A stretch of DNA of 64,000 nt from Anaerococcus hydrogenalis DSM 7454. GTDB taxonomy: Bacteria > Bacillota > Clostridia > Tissierellales > Peptoniphilaceae. This document shows positions 1 to 13,178 of the stretch, in pieces. The stretch is from contig NZ_ABXA01000019.1 in NCBI RefSeq assembly GCF_000173355.1, forward strand, positions 62,001 through 126,000, read 5' to 3'. Within the stretch, counting starts at the first letter, position 1; the number at the start of each line of letters is the position of its first letter. Under the pieces are notes generated by a model. It ran no database searches, was not told where the DNA came from, and worked only from the letters and a program-made list of their open reading frames with translations. A program made the position numbers and the translations under genes.

Positions 1-1
1 A

Positions 2-710
2 TCTTATAGGGATGCTAAGCTAATATTTAATAAAAAATAAAAGATGATATTTATTTTTGTAAAGTAAAAACAAAATTAAATGCAAAACCTGGTCAATTTT
101 TTATGTTAAGGTGTGATAGTTTTAGAAACTCACCCCTTCTTTCAAGGCCCTTTGGCGTATGTGATCAAGATGATGAAACCATGTCTTTTTTGTACCAAGT
201 TAAGGGTGTGGGAACAAAAATTTTAAGTGATTTAAAAGAAGGATCTAAAGTAAAATTATTAGGTCCTTTGGGTAAGGGCTTTGAAATAAAAAAAGGGAAA
301 AAAGCAGCTATAGTTGCTGGAGGAATTGGAATTGCTCCTCTTTTATACCTTGCAAAATCCCTAGATCAAAAAGCAGATTTTTATGCAGGTTTTAGCGATG
401 AGGAATATTTTACAGATTATTTTAAAGATTTTGTAGAGAAAAAAACCGTAACAATTGATAAAAAGATAAAATTTTTATTACTGATAAAATAGATACAGAA
501 AAATATGACATTATTTATGCCTGTGGTCCAAATCCAATGCTAAAAACTCTTTCAAGTAAAAATAAAAATACTGAAATTCAAATTTCTATGGAAGCTCATA
601 TGGCTTGTGGGATAGGAGCTTGTCTAGGCTGTACGGTTGAAAATTCTAAGGGTGAATTTATTAGAGTTTGTAAAGAAGGACCAGTATTTGATTCAAAGGA
701 GATTTTCTAA
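2..710 (+). CDS. pyrK: Dihydroorotate dehydrogenase B, electron-transfer subunit PyrK (5'-partial, two frameshifts)
   Basis: PyrK passes electrons from PyrD to NAD+ through FAD and a [2Fe-2S] cluster during pyrimidine synthesis. The start lies before the window. The protein can be read in three pieces: frame 2 from base 2, frame 1 from about base 34, and frame 3 from 477 to the stop at 708-710. Visible motifs are the flavin-binding SRPFG, the Rossmann-type GGIGIAPLLYLAK, CGPNPM, and a [2Fe-2S] cysteine set MACGIGACLGC followed by a distal Cys. Both breaks fall in homopolymers (A6 at 32-37, T5 at 472-476) and each is repaired by adding one base. They are probably sequencing errors rather than decay. 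The stop overlaps the pyrD start by one base, so the two are cotranscribed and probably translationally coupled. Identity is secure; intactness is inferred. Confidence 0.9.
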
Positions 711-1609
711 TGAGTTTAAAAGTAAATATTTGTGGGATTGAATTTAAAAATCCAATAATTGCTGCAAGTGGAACTTTTGGTTTTGGAAAAGAATTTGCAG
801 AATTTATCGATTTGAATAAACTTGGAGGAATTTCTTCAAAAGGATTAACCTTACATAAAAATTTAGGAAATAAGGGGATTAGAATTTATGAAACTGCTTC
901 TGGAATTATGAATTCAATCGGTTTACAAAACCCTGGAATTGAATATTTTATAAAAGAAGAATTACCATTTTTAGAAAAAAAAGATGCTGTTACAATTGCA
1001 AATCTTGGTGGACATAGTGTTGAAGATTATGTTAAAGGCTGTGAACTTTTAGATAAAACTAGTGTTCCAATTATTGAACTTAACATATCTTGTCCTAATG
1101 TAAAAGAAGGGGGAATGGCTTTTGGAACAGATCCCATGAAAGCTTGTGAAGTAATTGAAAAAGTAAGAAAGACAACAAAAAAAGTATTGATGGTAAAACT
1201 ATCACCAAATGTTGGAGATATAAAAGAATTTGTAAAAATTGCTGAAAACTCTGGTGCCGATTGTATTTCTTTAGTAAATACCTTTAATGCAATGGCTATA
1301 GATGTTGATAATAAAAAAGCAGTTTTTGAAAATAAAACAGCAGGACTTTCTGGCCCATGTATAAAACCAATAGCCTTAAGAATGGTATATGAAGCAAGTA
1401 AAGCAACAAGCTTACCAGTAATTGGCATGGGTGGAATTTCAAATTATAAAGATTGTTTGGAATTTATTATGGCAGGAGCAAGTGCTGTACAAGTTGGAAC
1501 TAGTAATTTTGTCGATTTTAATACTATGACAAATATAATTGAAGATTTAGAAACTTATATGAAAAAAGAAAAATTAAATTCATTAGAAGAAATAAGAAAT
1601 ATTATTTAG
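710..1609 (+). CDS. pyrD: Dihydroorotate dehydrogenase, class IB catalytic subunit
   Basis: Oxidises dihydroorotate to orotate in the cytosol using FMN; the class IB enzyme works as a PyrD2-PyrK2 heterotetramer with NAD+ as acceptor. The 299-residue length is normal for the family. Key features are the FMN-barrel start NICGIEFKNPIIAASGTFG, the catalytic loop NISCPNVKEGG with the class I catalytic base Cys at residue 128, VKLSPNVGDI, and the C-terminal GMGGIS and AGASAVQVGT phosphate-binding loops. Class IB rather than IA fits the adjacent pyrK. The ATG overlaps the pyrK stop by one base and pyrE follows after 10 bases, so this is one operon. No anomalies seen. Confidence 0.97.
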   Translation: MSLKVNICGIEFKNPIIAASGTFGFGKEFAEFIDLNKLGGISSKGLTLHKNLGNKGIRIYETASGIMNSIGLQNPGIEYFIKEELPFLEKKDAVTIANLGGHSVEDYVKGCELLDKTSVPIIELNISCPNVKEGGMAFGTDPMKACEVIEKVRKTTKKVLMVKLSPNVGDIKEFVKIAENSGADCISLVNTFNAMAIDVDNKKAVFENKTAGLSGPCIKPIALRMVYEASKATSLPVIGMGGISNYKDCLEFIMAGASAVQVGTSNFVDFNTMTNIIEDLETYMKKEKLNSLEEIRNII

Positions 1610-1619
1610 GAGGAATAAA

Positions 1620-2189
1620 ATGGATAGAACTATAGAATTATTAAAAAAATCAGATGCACTTTTGGACGGACACTTTTTATTATCAAGTAGTAAACATACA
1701 AGAAAATATATTCAATGTGCAAAATTAATTGAAAATCCTGTTTACTGTCAAGAGGTTGCCGAAAAAATTGCCCAAAGAGTAAAGGAAGCTGGAATAAAAG
1801 TTGATTTATGTGTAGGACCTGCTATGGGTGGAATAATTATAGCCTATGAAGTAGCAAGAGCCTTAGGTGTAAAGGCAATTTTTACAGAAAGAGTTGATAA
1901 TATAATGACCTTAAGAAGAGGATTTGATATAAAAGAGGGAACTAATGTAATTATTGTAGAAGATGTTATTACAACAGGTAAATCTTCGTTTGAAACAGTA
2001 GATGTTGTTAAAAAATACGGGGCAAAAGTAAATGCTTTAACATCTATTGTAAATAGGTCCTCAGTAGATGAAATCAATGGTTTTAAAGTACTATCAGCTA
2101 CTAAATTAGAAATTGAAACCTTTGATCCTGATAAACTTCCAGAGGATTTAAAAGATACACCTGCAGTAAAACCTGGCTCTAGAAAATAA
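1620..2189 (+). CDS. pyrE: Orotate phosphoribosyltransferase
   Basis: Transfers the phosphoribosyl group of PRPP to orotate, giving orotidine monophosphate. The 189-residue protein carries the PRPP-binding motif VIIVEDVITTGKSS and the upstream GPAMGGIIIAYEVARAL loop. The N-terminal LLDGHFLLSSSKHT is typical of the longer Bacillota/archaeal-type PyrE. An AGGAGG-like SD sits just before the ATG. It follows pyrD by 10 bases and ends the pyrimidine cluster here; pyrF and the other pyr genes are not visible and may lie upstream. No terminator hairpin is obvious after the stop; the next gene has its own promoter beginning four bases later. Confidence 0.96.
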   Translation: MDRTIELLKKSDALLDGHFLLSSSKHTRKYIQCAKLIENPVYCQEVAEKIAQRVKEAGIKVDLCVGPAMGGIIIAYEVARALGVKAIFTERVDNIMTLRRGFDIKEGTNVIIVEDVITTGKSSFETVDVVKKYGAKVNALTSIVNRSSVDEINGFKVLSATKLEIETFDPDKLPEDLKDTPAVKPGSRK

Positions 2190-2192
2190 GAT

Positions 2193-2241
2193 TTGCAAGA
2201 AAGCACAAGGAATGATATAATAATTGTAACAGTTTTGTTAC
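2193..2241 (+). promoter_or_regulatory. Sigma-A promoter for the small glucosaminidase, with inverted repeat near +1
   Basis: TTGCAA at 2193-2198 and an extended -10, TGATATAAT, at 2213-2221 are separated by 17 bp, close to consensus. A 6-bp inverted repeat with a 4-base loop (GTAACA, GTTT, TGTTAC, 2226-2241) covers the expected transcription start. It could be a small operator or a 5' stem-loop; which one is not decidable from sequence. Confidence 0.65.
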
Positions 2242-2269
2242 TATTTACATATCAAAAAAAGGATGAGAA

Positions 2270-2973
2270 ATGATAAAAAATAAAAATCTTAAAATATCAT
2301 TTTTATCTCTTTTAGCAATAATCCTTGTGCTTGTTCTATCAACAGGACTAGAAGGATCGTCTTTTGCTGCAAAAAATAAGGACAAAAGAGATAATTTGAT
2401 TGGTGGAGTAAATGAAATTAGCAATGAAACTTTAAGTTTAAAACAATCTAGATTAAAAAGATTTGAAAAATTAGAAAAAGATTTAGAAGAATTAAAAAAT
2501 AATGATTCTGATAAAATTAGTAAGAATTCAATGTTATATTTAACAAATAAGACCAATCTAACAGCAGAAGAGCTTGAATATGGTCTTAAAAATACAAATT
2601 TACAAGGTCTTGGAAAAGATTTTAAAAAAGCTGAAGAAAAAAATGGAATAAATGCTATTTTACTTATGGCCATGGCAAAACATGAAACGGGAAATGGACA
2701 TTCATATCTTGCTAAAGAAAAAATAATCTTTTTGGTTTTAATGCTATTGACCAAGATCCAATTAATGCAGCAACTAAATTTAAAGATAAGGGTGAGTCAA
2801 TAGCTCACGTAGCTAAATTTTTAAAAGAAAATTATTTAAGTGAAAAAGGAAAATATTATAATGGAATTTCTACAAAAGCCATAGGAAAACTTTATGCAAG
2901 TGATCCAGAATGGTCTGATAAGGTTGATTATATGATGATAGAAGTTTCCAAAAATATAATTTCTGAAAAATAG
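2270..2973 (+). CDS. Secreted beta-N-acetylglucosaminidase (GH73-type), one frameshift
   Basis: A predicted cell-wall hydrolase that cleaves the glycan strands of peptidoglycan. Residues 1-34 form a signal peptide (charged start, hydrophobic LSLLAIILVLVLSTGL, then FAA). A Lys/Glu-rich helical region of about 90 residues follows, then a glucosaminidase fold containing INAILLMAMAKHETGNG, with the likely catalytic Glu in HETG. The reading frame breaks in A6 at 2718-2723. Adding one A restores KNNLFGFNAIDQDP, the usual family block, and an open frame to the TAG at 2971-2973 (234 residues). The gene has its own promoter and terminator and is monocistronic. Probably an assembly indel; a real loss of this one hydrolase is not excluded. 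Confidence 0.8.
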
Positions 2974-3006
2974 ACTACAACAAATAAGTTGTAGCCTATT
3001 TTTTTT
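2971..3006 (+). terminator. Rho-independent terminator after the small glucosaminidase
   Basis: CTACAAC (2975-2981) pairs with GTTGTAG (2988-2994) around a 6-base loop. The stem extends outward through the stop codon, and a run of eight T follows. Confidence 0.85.
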
Positions 3007-3057
3007 GCATATTTTTAAATTATTTTTAAAAGACAATAGACTAAGTGACTGATTTTC

Positions 3058-3066
3058 TGTTATAAT
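3058..3066 (+). promoter_or_regulatory. Extended -10 promoter that would give a leaderless murT mRNA
   Basis: TGTTATAAT (3058-3066) is a perfect extended -10. Its last base is only six bases from the murT ATG at 3073, so the expected start site falls on or next to the A of ATG. No SD exists between the -10 and the start codon. No good -35 is seen 16-18 bp upstream, which an extended -10 can tolerate. Confidence 0.6.
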
Positions 3067-3072
3067 TTTTTC

Positions 3073-4404
3073 ATGAGTATAAAAGAAAATTTAATTATAA
3101 AAGTTGCAAAATTTAGTAGATTTTTACTAAAAATTACAAACCATAAGGCAACAAGCCTTCCTGGTAAAATTGCTTATAATCTTGATAAGGATATTTTAAA
3201 AACTTTAAGCGAAAATACCAAATTTATATTTGTAACAGGAACAAATGGAAAGACAATGACGACACATTTTATTTCTAATATTTTAAGAAATCACTACAAT
3301 CATGTTTTTACAAATGATTCAGGTTCAAATATGGTACAAGGCATAATAACAAGCTTATTGGATAATGATAAAAATGAAAATACAGTAGCAGTCTTGGAGG
3401 TAGATGAGGCTAATCTAGTTAGGGTAAGCAAATTTTTAAAACCAGATTATGTGGTATTGACAAACATTTTTAGAGATCAAATGGATAGGTTTGGGGAAAT
3501 TTATAATGTTTATAAGAAAATATTAAGTGGTCTTGAAGATGTGGAAAATGTGAAAATAATTGCAAATGGAGATCTTCCGATTTTTTCCTATGATTCATTA
3601 AAAAATTATAAACCTATTTATTATGGAATTAGGGAAGATAACAAGATTTCTAATTCTTACAATTTAGATGCAGAATTTAATAGTGATGGAATTTTATGCC
3701 CAAAATGTAATAGTGTTTTAAAATATGACTTGGTAAATTATTCTTCTCTTGGGGATTTTTCTTGTCCAACTTGTGATTTTCATTCTCCTAAATTAGATTA
3801 TAGGATTAATGAAATAATAAGTATGGAGGCGAATTTTTCTAAATTTATAGTTAATGGTAAGAAGTACGAAACACAAATTGGTGGATTTTATAATATATAT
3901 AATGCCCTAAGCGCAATTTCTTTAGCAAATGAATTAGAAATTCCCTATGATAAAATATATAATGGTTTGAAATTACAAGAGCATGTTTTTGGTAGGCAAG
4001 AAGTTATTGATATAGAAGGTAAGGAAGTAGTTATTAACCTAGTTAAAAATCCAACTGGACTAAACCAAATTATAAATCTAATGCTTCTTGAGGATAAGCC
4101 AATTAGTCTATATTGCATTTTAAATGATAATTATGCTGATGGTAAAGATGTATCTTGGATATACGATTCATATTATGAGAAATTAAAAATATTAGATATA
4201 AAATCTATAAAAGTATCGGGAATCAGAAAGGCTGATATGAAAAGAAGACTTGAAATAGCAGATATTTTTGATGGCGAAATTAAAGAATTTGATTATGAAG
4301 ATGAAATTTTTGAAAAAATAAAAAAAGAATCAAGTGATAAAATATATATTCTTTCAACATATACAGCTATGCTTAGACTAAGAGAGGTATTAAAACTCAA
4401 ATGA
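3073..4404 (+). CDS. murT: Lipid II isoglutaminyl synthase, Mur-ligase subunit MurT
   Basis: With GatD it amidates the alpha-carboxylate of D-Glu in lipid II, giving D-isoglutamine stem peptides. The 443-residue protein has the Mur-ligase central P-loop VTGTNGKTMTTHFI, the VLEVDEANL and VVLTNIFRDQMDRFGE blocks, and a Cys4 zinc ribbon inserted in the central domain (C209, C212, C231, C234), a MurT hallmark. The C-terminal DUF1727-like region follows. gatD starts inside its stop codon (4-base overlap), so the two are translationally coupled. The start codon has no SD and sits six bases after a -10 element, suggesting leaderless translation. Identity is firm. Confidence 0.95.
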   Translation: MSIKENLIIKVAKFSRFLLKITNHKATSLPGKIAYNLDKDILKTLSENTKFIFVTGTNGKTMTTHFISNILRNHYNHVFTNDSGSNMVQGIITSLLDNDKNENTVAVLEVDEANLVRVSKFLKPDYVVLTNIFRDQMDRFGEIYNVYKKILSGLEDVENVKIIANGDLPIFSYDSLKNYKPIYYGIREDNKISNSYNLDAEFNSDGILCPKCNSVLKYDLVNYSSLGDFSCPTCDFHSPKLDYRINEIISMEANFSKFIVNGKKYETQIGGFYNIYNALSAISLANELEIPYDKIYNGLKLQEHVFGRQEVIDIEGKEVVINLVKNPTGLNQIINLMLLEDKPISLYCILNDNYADGKDVSWIYDSYYEKLKILDIKSIKVSGIRKADMKRRLEIADIFDGEIKEFDYEDEIFEKIKKESSDKIYILSTYTAMLRLREVLKLK

Positions 4405-5051
4405 TTATAAATATTTGTCATTTATATGGAAATTTATTAAATACTTATGGAGACGTTGGAAACGTAATGGCCTTAAAATATTTTGCCCAAAAAAAAGGTC
4501 ACCAAGTAAATGTAGATGTAGTTAGCTTAAAAGATGATTTTGACTATAAGAAATATGACTTTGTATTTTTTGGTGGAGGTCAGGATTATGAACAATCAAT
4601 TGTTGAAAAAGATTTGGAAGATAAAAAAGAAAATATAGTAAAATATATAGAAAATAATGGACTTTTCCTAGCTATTTGTGGGGGCTACCAATTGATGGGT
4701 CAATATTATTATGATGCCTATGATAATAAAATTGAGGGACTTAAAATTTTTGATTATTATACAAAAAATCAAGAAAATGCAAATAGATTTGTAGGAAATA
4801 TTGAGATTAAAGATAATAAAAACGGTCAAATTTATCGTGGCTTTGAAAATCACGGTGGAGTAACTTTTTTAAAGAAGAAGGAAAATGCCTTTTCAAGTGT
4901 AATAGAAGGAAATGGAAACAATGGAGAAGATAAAACAGAAGGATTTAGATATAAGAATACTTTTGCTTCATACCTACATGGGCCACTTCTAGCTAGGAAT
5001 GAAAATCTGGTAAATACTTTCCTAGATATTATAGAAAATAATAAAAGTTAA
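4401..5051 (+). CDS. gatD: Lipid II isoglutaminyl synthase, glutamine amidotransferase subunit GatD
   Basis: A class I (triad-type) glutaminase that supplies ammonia to MurT. The 216-residue protein has the nucleophile elbow AICGGYQ (Cys93) and the catalytic His in YLHGPLLARN (His193). FENHGG matches the CobQ/CobB-like GATase family. It lacks the ligase domain of true cobyrate synthases, and its 4-base ATGA overlap with murT assigns it to the MurT-GatD pair. About 100 bases separate it from fhs, which has its own promoter. No terminator is evident directly after the stop. Confidence 0.95.
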   Translation: MIINICHLYGNLLNTYGDVGNVMALKYFAQKKGHQVNVDVVSLKDDFDYKKYDFVFFGGGQDYEQSIVEKDLEDKKENIVKYIENNGLFLAICGGYQLMGQYYYDAYDNKIEGLKIFDYYTKNQENANRFVGNIEIKDNKNGQIYRGFENHGGVTFLKKKENAFSSVIEGNGNNGEDKTEGFRYKNTFASYLHGPLLARNENLVNTFLDIIENNKS

Positions 5052-5082
5052 TTAATAAATTTTAATTCACTTTAATAAACTA

Positions 5083-5111
5083 TTGCACTACATGCAAATA
5101 GTTGATATAAT
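5083..5111 (+). promoter_or_regulatory. Sigma-A promoter for fhs
   Basis: TTGCAC (5083-5088), a 17-bp spacer and a perfect TATAAT (5106-5111) lie 42 bases before the fhs ATG. Confidence 0.75.
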
Positions 5112-5153
5112 GTATCTGAAAAGCAAAATATATAGTAAATTATAGGAGTTTAA

Positions 5154-6803
5154 ATGAAAAAAGATATTGAAATTGCAAGAGAAGCTGATATTAAAGATAT
5201 AGATCAGATAGCTGCTTATCTTGGAATTGATGATTATGAAAAGTACGGAAAATATAAGGCGAAAATTAAACCAAATTTTGAGAAGAAATCAGATTCAAAA
5301 CTTGTTTTAGTAACTGCTATATCTCCAACACCTTTTGGTGAGGGAAAAACTACCATGAATATTGCCTTATCAATGGGACTTAATAAGTTAGGTAAAAAAT
5401 CAATTTCTGTTTTAAGAGAGCCATCTTTGGGACCATCTTTTGGTATCAAAGGGGGAGCTTGTGGAGCAGGTTATTCTCAAGTTATACCAATGGAAGATAT
5501 TAACCTACACTTTACTGGAGATTTTCATGCAATTACAAGTGCTGTAAATTTAGTATCTGCTATGATTGACAATCACATTTATCAAGGAAATGAAAAAAAT
5601 ATTGATTTGAATAACATTGTCTGGAAAAGGTGCGTTGACTTAAATGATAGGGCGCTAAGAGAAGTTGTAGTAGGTCTTGGTAAAAAAACTAATGGTATAG
5701 TAAGGCAAGATGGTTTTGATATAACAGTTGCAACTGAAATGATGGCTGTATTTTGTCTAAGCAATGACCTATTTGACTTTAAGAAAAAAGTATCAAAAAT
5801 GATAGTTGCTTATGATTATGAAGGTAATGCTGTTACAGTTGAAGATATTAAGGCAACAGGCCCAGTTTGTGTTTTGATGAAAGATGCCTTAAAGCCAAAT
5901 TTATGTCAAACTTTAGAAAATACACCAGCTATAATTCACGGAGGTCCTTTTGCAAATATAGCTCATGGTTGTAATTCTATAATCGCTACAAAAACTGCTC
6001 TTTCTATTTCAGATTTTGCAGTAACAGAAGCAGGATTTGGAGCTGATCTTGGTGCTGAAAAATTCTATGATATAAAATGTAGAAAGGCTGACCTAAAACC
6101 AAATATGACTGTTGTCGTTGCTACAATAAGAGCCTTGAAATATCATGGGGGTCAAGATTTAAAAAATATCGACCAAGAAAATATTGAAAATCTAAAAAAA
6201 GGTTTCAAAAATTTACAAACTCACCTTGAAAATTTAAAAAAATTCTCAAACAATATTGTCGTTGCAATCAATAAATTCGATCAAGATACTCAAGAAGAAT
6301 TAGATACCTTAAAAAATCTTGTTGAAGGCTTATCATTAAAGGCTTTTGAATGTGATGTTTATCATAAGGGAAGCCAAGGATGTCTAGATATATGTGAATA
6401 TATAATAGAAAATAGCAAAAATGACAATGACTTCAAAGTATTATATGACGAAAATTTACCAATCGAAGATAAAATTGAAATAATTGCAAAAGAAATTTAT
6501 AGGGCAAGTGGGGTTAATTATTCTAAAAAAGCCTTAAATGAAATTAAGAGAATTAATAAATTAAATTCAAATAATTTACCAATATGTATTGCTAAAACTC
6601 AATATTCACTTTCTGACGATCCTAAAAATTTAAATCCAGATAGCGAATATGAGATTACAATCAATGATATAAGATTAAATCAGGGAGCAGGCTTTATAGT
6701 AGCTCTAACTCAAAATATCTTAACCATGCCAGGACTTCCAAAAAGACCTGCTGCATATGATATAGATATTGATGATCAGGGAAATATCATTGGATTATTT
6801 TAG
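5154..6803 (+). CDS. fhs: Formate-tetrahydrofolate ligase
   Basis: Makes 10-formyl-THF from formate, THF and ATP, feeding one-carbon units to purine synthesis and initiator-tRNA formylation. The 549-residue protein has the ATP-binding loop TPFGEGKTT (residues 59-67), followed by REPSLGPSFGIKGGACGAGYSQVIPMEDINLHF-type blocks and GGPFANIAHGCNS, all family hallmarks. The SD TAGGAG precedes the ATG. A strong promoter lies upstream and yerC follows after nine bases, so fhs and yerC probably share a transcript that ends at the terminator at 7141. No anomalies. Confidence 0.97.
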   Translation: MKKDIEIAREADIKDIDQIAAYLGIDDYEKYGKYKAKIKPNFEKKSDSKLVLVTAISPTPFGEGKTTMNIALSMGLNKLGKKSISVLREPSLGPSFGIKGGACGAGYSQVIPMEDINLHFTGDFHAITSAVNLVSAMIDNHIYQGNEKNIDLNNIVWKRCVDLNDRALREVVVGLGKKTNGIVRQDGFDITVATEMMAVFCLSNDLFDFKKKVSKMIVAYDYEGNAVTVEDIKATGPVCVLMKDALKPNLCQTLENTPAIIHGGPFANIAHGCNSIIATKTALSISDFAVTEAGFGADLGAEKFYDIKCRKADLKPNMTVVVATIRALKYHGGQDLKNIDQENIENLKKGFKNLQTHLENLKKFSNNIVVAINKFDQDTQEELDTLKNLVEGLSLKAFECDVYHKGSQGCLDICEYIIENSKNDNDFKVLYDENLPIEDKIEIIAKEIYRASGVNYSKKALNEIKRINKLNSNNLPICIAKTQYSLSDDPKNLNPDSEYEITINDIRLNQGAGFIVALTQNILTMPGLPKRPAAYDIDIDDQGNIIGLF

Positions 6804-6812
6804 GAGATAATA

Positions 6813-7130
6813 ATGACAGATTCAAAATTACAAAGCAAAGATTTAGACGAATTTTTTGACGCTATATTGATGTTAAAAGATAGAGACGAATGTTACAAAT
6901 TTTTTGAAGATGCTTGTACAGCTAGGGAACTTCAATCAATTTCACAAAGATTACAAGTTGCAAAACTATTAAAAATTAGAAAAACTTATAGTGAAATCGA
7001 AGAACAAACTGGAGCATCAACAGCGACAATTTCAAGAGTTAATAGGTCCCTACATTACGGAACAGATGGATATGATCTAGTTTTAGAAAAACTTATAGCA
7101 AATAATCTAAAAGAAGAAAAAAATAAGTAA
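6813..7130 (+). CDS. yerC: YerC-family TrpR-like DNA-binding protein
   Basis: A 105-residue member of the YerC/YecD family, related in fold to the Trp repressor. The core FFEDACTARELQSISQRLQVAKLL is followed by a helix-turn-helix, TYSEIEEQTGASTATISRVNRSL, a classic TrpR-like recognition helix. It is presumably a cytosolic transcriptional regulator, but no regulon can be read from the sequence. In Bacillus subtilis yerC also lies just upstream of the pcrA-ligA region, and that order is kept here. The gene follows fhs closely and precedes a strong terminator. Confidence 0.88.
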   Translation: MTDSKLQSKDLDEFFDAILMLKDRDECYKFFEDACTARELQSISQRLQVAKLLKIRKTYSEIEEQTGASTATISRVNRSLHYGTDGYDLVLEKLIANNLKEEKNK

Positions 7131-7140
7131 AAGTAGTAGA

Positions 7141-7177
7141 AACGAATTTATCTTTATTGATAAGTTCGTTTTTTTAA
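7141..7177 (+). terminator. Rho-independent terminator after yerC
   Basis: AACGAATTTATC (7141-7152) pairs over 12 bp, with one G-U, to GATAAGTTCGTT (7159-7170) around a 6-base loop, followed by a T run to 7175. Confidence 0.9.
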
Positions 7178-7229
7178 TATTTCATTTATTAAAATAATTA
7201 GTAATTTAATATTGTCTTATCCGTAAATC

Positions 7230-7258
7230 TTAGAATACTTATGCACTTGTGGTATAAT
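7230..7258 (+). promoter_or_regulatory. Promoter for the pcrA operon
   Basis: The extended -10 TGGTATAAT (7250-7258) has a weak -35 match, TTAGAA, 17 bp upstream (7230-7235). It lies 21 bases before the pcrA start, which has a good AAGGAAG SD. Confidence 0.65.
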
Positions 7259-7279
7259 TAATAGGATGAAAGGAAGTGA

Positions 7280-11480
<4,201 letters not shown>

Positions 11481-11759
11481 ATGGATAAAAATGAAGTTTT
11501 TAGAATTTATAAACTAGCAAATCTTGATTTATCTAACCAAGATGTAGAATTAATTTCTAATAAATATAATAAGATTTTAGATTTTATTGACCATATTTTT
11601 GATGTTGATTGTAAAGATGTAAAAATGACTGAAATGTTGGACAATCATGAGGCAATTTTAAGAGAAGATATTCCAGGAAAATCTCTAGATAGAAAAGATG
11701 CTCTTAAAAATGCTAAAGATACTGAGTATGGTTATTTTAGGTTGGATTGGAGACTTTAA
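11481..11759 (+). CDS. gatC: Asp-tRNA(Asn)/Glu-tRNA(Gln) amidotransferase subunit C
   Basis: A small 92-residue belt subunit that clamps GatA to GatB. The N-terminal YKLANLDLSNQDVELISNKYNKILDF helix and the C-terminal LREDIPGKSLDRKDALKNA block, ending in GYFRLDW, are the usual GatC pattern. It starts directly after ligA with SD GAGGA inside the ligA end, and gatA follows after nine bases. Presence of the complete GatCAB set means that at least one of Gln-tRNA or Asn-tRNA is made by transamidation in this organism. Confidence 0.93.
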   Translation: MDKNEVFRIYKLANLDLSNQDVELISNKYNKILDFIDHIFDVDCKDVKMTEMLDNHEAILREDIPGKSLDRKDALKNAKDTEYGYFRLDWRL

Positions 11760-11768
11760 GGAGCAAGT

Positions 11769-13178
11769 ATGGATATTAAAGAAACAATTAATAAATTTAA
11801 AAATAATGAAATTTCAGTATATGATAATACAAAAAATGTCTTAGAAAAGATAAAAAATGACCAATATAATGCCTATATTTCTATAAATGAGAAAGATAGT
11901 TTAGAAAGGGCAAAGTACTTAGATGAAAAATTAAAAAATAAAGAAGAATTAGGTTCCTTATTTGGAATAGCAGTTAGTGTCAAAGACAACATTTCTTATA
12001 AGAATATGAAAATGACCTGTGCTTCAAAAATACTAGAAGATTTTAATCCTGTTTTTAATGCAAAAGTAGTTGAAAATCTATTAAAAGAAGATGCGATTAT
12101 TATTGCAAAAACAAATATGGATGAATTTGCAATGGGAGGATCAGGAGAAACATCATACTTTGGTCCAATAAAAAATCCCTTAGACGAAAATTTAATTCCG
12201 GGTGGATCTTCTTCAGGCTCAGCAGTAAGTGTTGCAAAAGGAGATGTACTAGTATCACTTGGAACAGATACTGGTGGATCAGTAAGACAACCTGCAAGTT
12301 ATTGCAATATTATAGGATATAAACCAACATATTCTTTAATGAGCAGGTCTGGAGTTGTTTCAATGGCTAATAGTTTGGACCAAGTATCATTGTTTGCTAA
12401 AAACGTAAAAGATTTAAGAACAATAGCTAACACATGTCAATCTCCAGATAAATTTGATATGACATCCTGTCTTGAAAAATATGAATATAAGGAAGAAAAT
12501 TTTGATTTTTCAGGAAAGAAAATTGCAGTTATCAAAAATGAAAATAATATTTATAATTTAGATAAAGAAGTTGAAGATGATTATAAACACGCAATAGAAA
12601 TTTTAAAAGAATTGGGAGCTGAAATTATTCCTATTGATTTAAAATATTCTAAATATGCAAATGAAGTTTATAATGTAGTAATGAGTTCAGAAGTTTCAAG
12701 CAACCTATCAAGATTTGATGGTATAAGATTTGGTCATCAAACTGATGAATACAAAAATGTTGAAGAATTATTTATTAAAAATAGGTCAGAAGGATTTGGA
12801 GAAAATGTTCAAAGAAGAATAGCTCTTGGAACAATGTATCTTTCAAGCGAAGATGATCAAAGAATTTATAAACAAGGATTAAAGTTAAGGACATTAATAG
12901 TTGAAGAATTTAAAGAAATATTCAAAAACTATGATCTTTTGATAACACCAACTACTGTAGATTTACCATCTAAATTAGGAATATATGTTGATGATCCTTT
13001 GAAGGACTTTACTTCAGATATTTTTAATGTTTGTGTCAATCTAACTGGATCTTGTGGAGTGTCTATTCCAGTTAGAAAGGGAATATCTGGAAGTATTCAA
13101 ATTATTGGAGATAGGTTTAAAGATAATGATATTATAAATGCTTGTGAAACTTTCGAAAGGAAAATAAATGAAGACTAG
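11769..13178 (+). CDS. gatA: Asp-tRNA(Asn)/Glu-tRNA(Gln) amidotransferase subunit A
   Basis: The glutaminase subunit, which releases ammonia from Gln or Asn and channels it to GatB. The 469-residue protein belongs to the amidase-signature family and has a complete Ser-cisSer-Lys triad: Lys72 in VSVKDNI, cis-Ser147 in PGGSSSGSAVSVA, and nucleophile Ser171 in GTDTGGSVRQPA. SD AAGGAGC lies seven bases before the ATG. It overlaps gatB by 11 bases, so translation is probably coupled. No anomalies. Confidence 0.97.
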   Translation: MDIKETINKFKNNEISVYDNTKNVLEKIKNDQYNAYISINEKDSLERAKYLDEKLKNKEELGSLFGIAVSVKDNISYKNMKMTCASKILEDFNPVFNAKVVENLLKEDAIIIAKTNMDEFAMGGSGETSYFGPIKNPLDENLIPGGSSSGSAVSVAKGDVLVSLGTDTGGSVRQPASYCNIIGYKPTYSLMSRSGVVSMANSLDQVSLFAKNVKDLRTIANTCQSPDKFDMTSCLEKYEYKEENFDFSGKKIAVIKNENNIYNLDKEVEDDYKHAIEILKELGAEIIPIDLKYSKYANEVYNVVMSSEVSSNLSRFDGIRFGHQTDEYKNVEELFIKNRSEGFGENVQRRIALGTMYLSSEDDQRIYKQGLKLRTLIVEEFKEIFKNYDLLITPTTVDLPSKLGIYVDDPLKDFTSDIFNVCVNLTGSCGVSIPVRKGISGSIQIIGDRFKDNDIINACETFERKINED

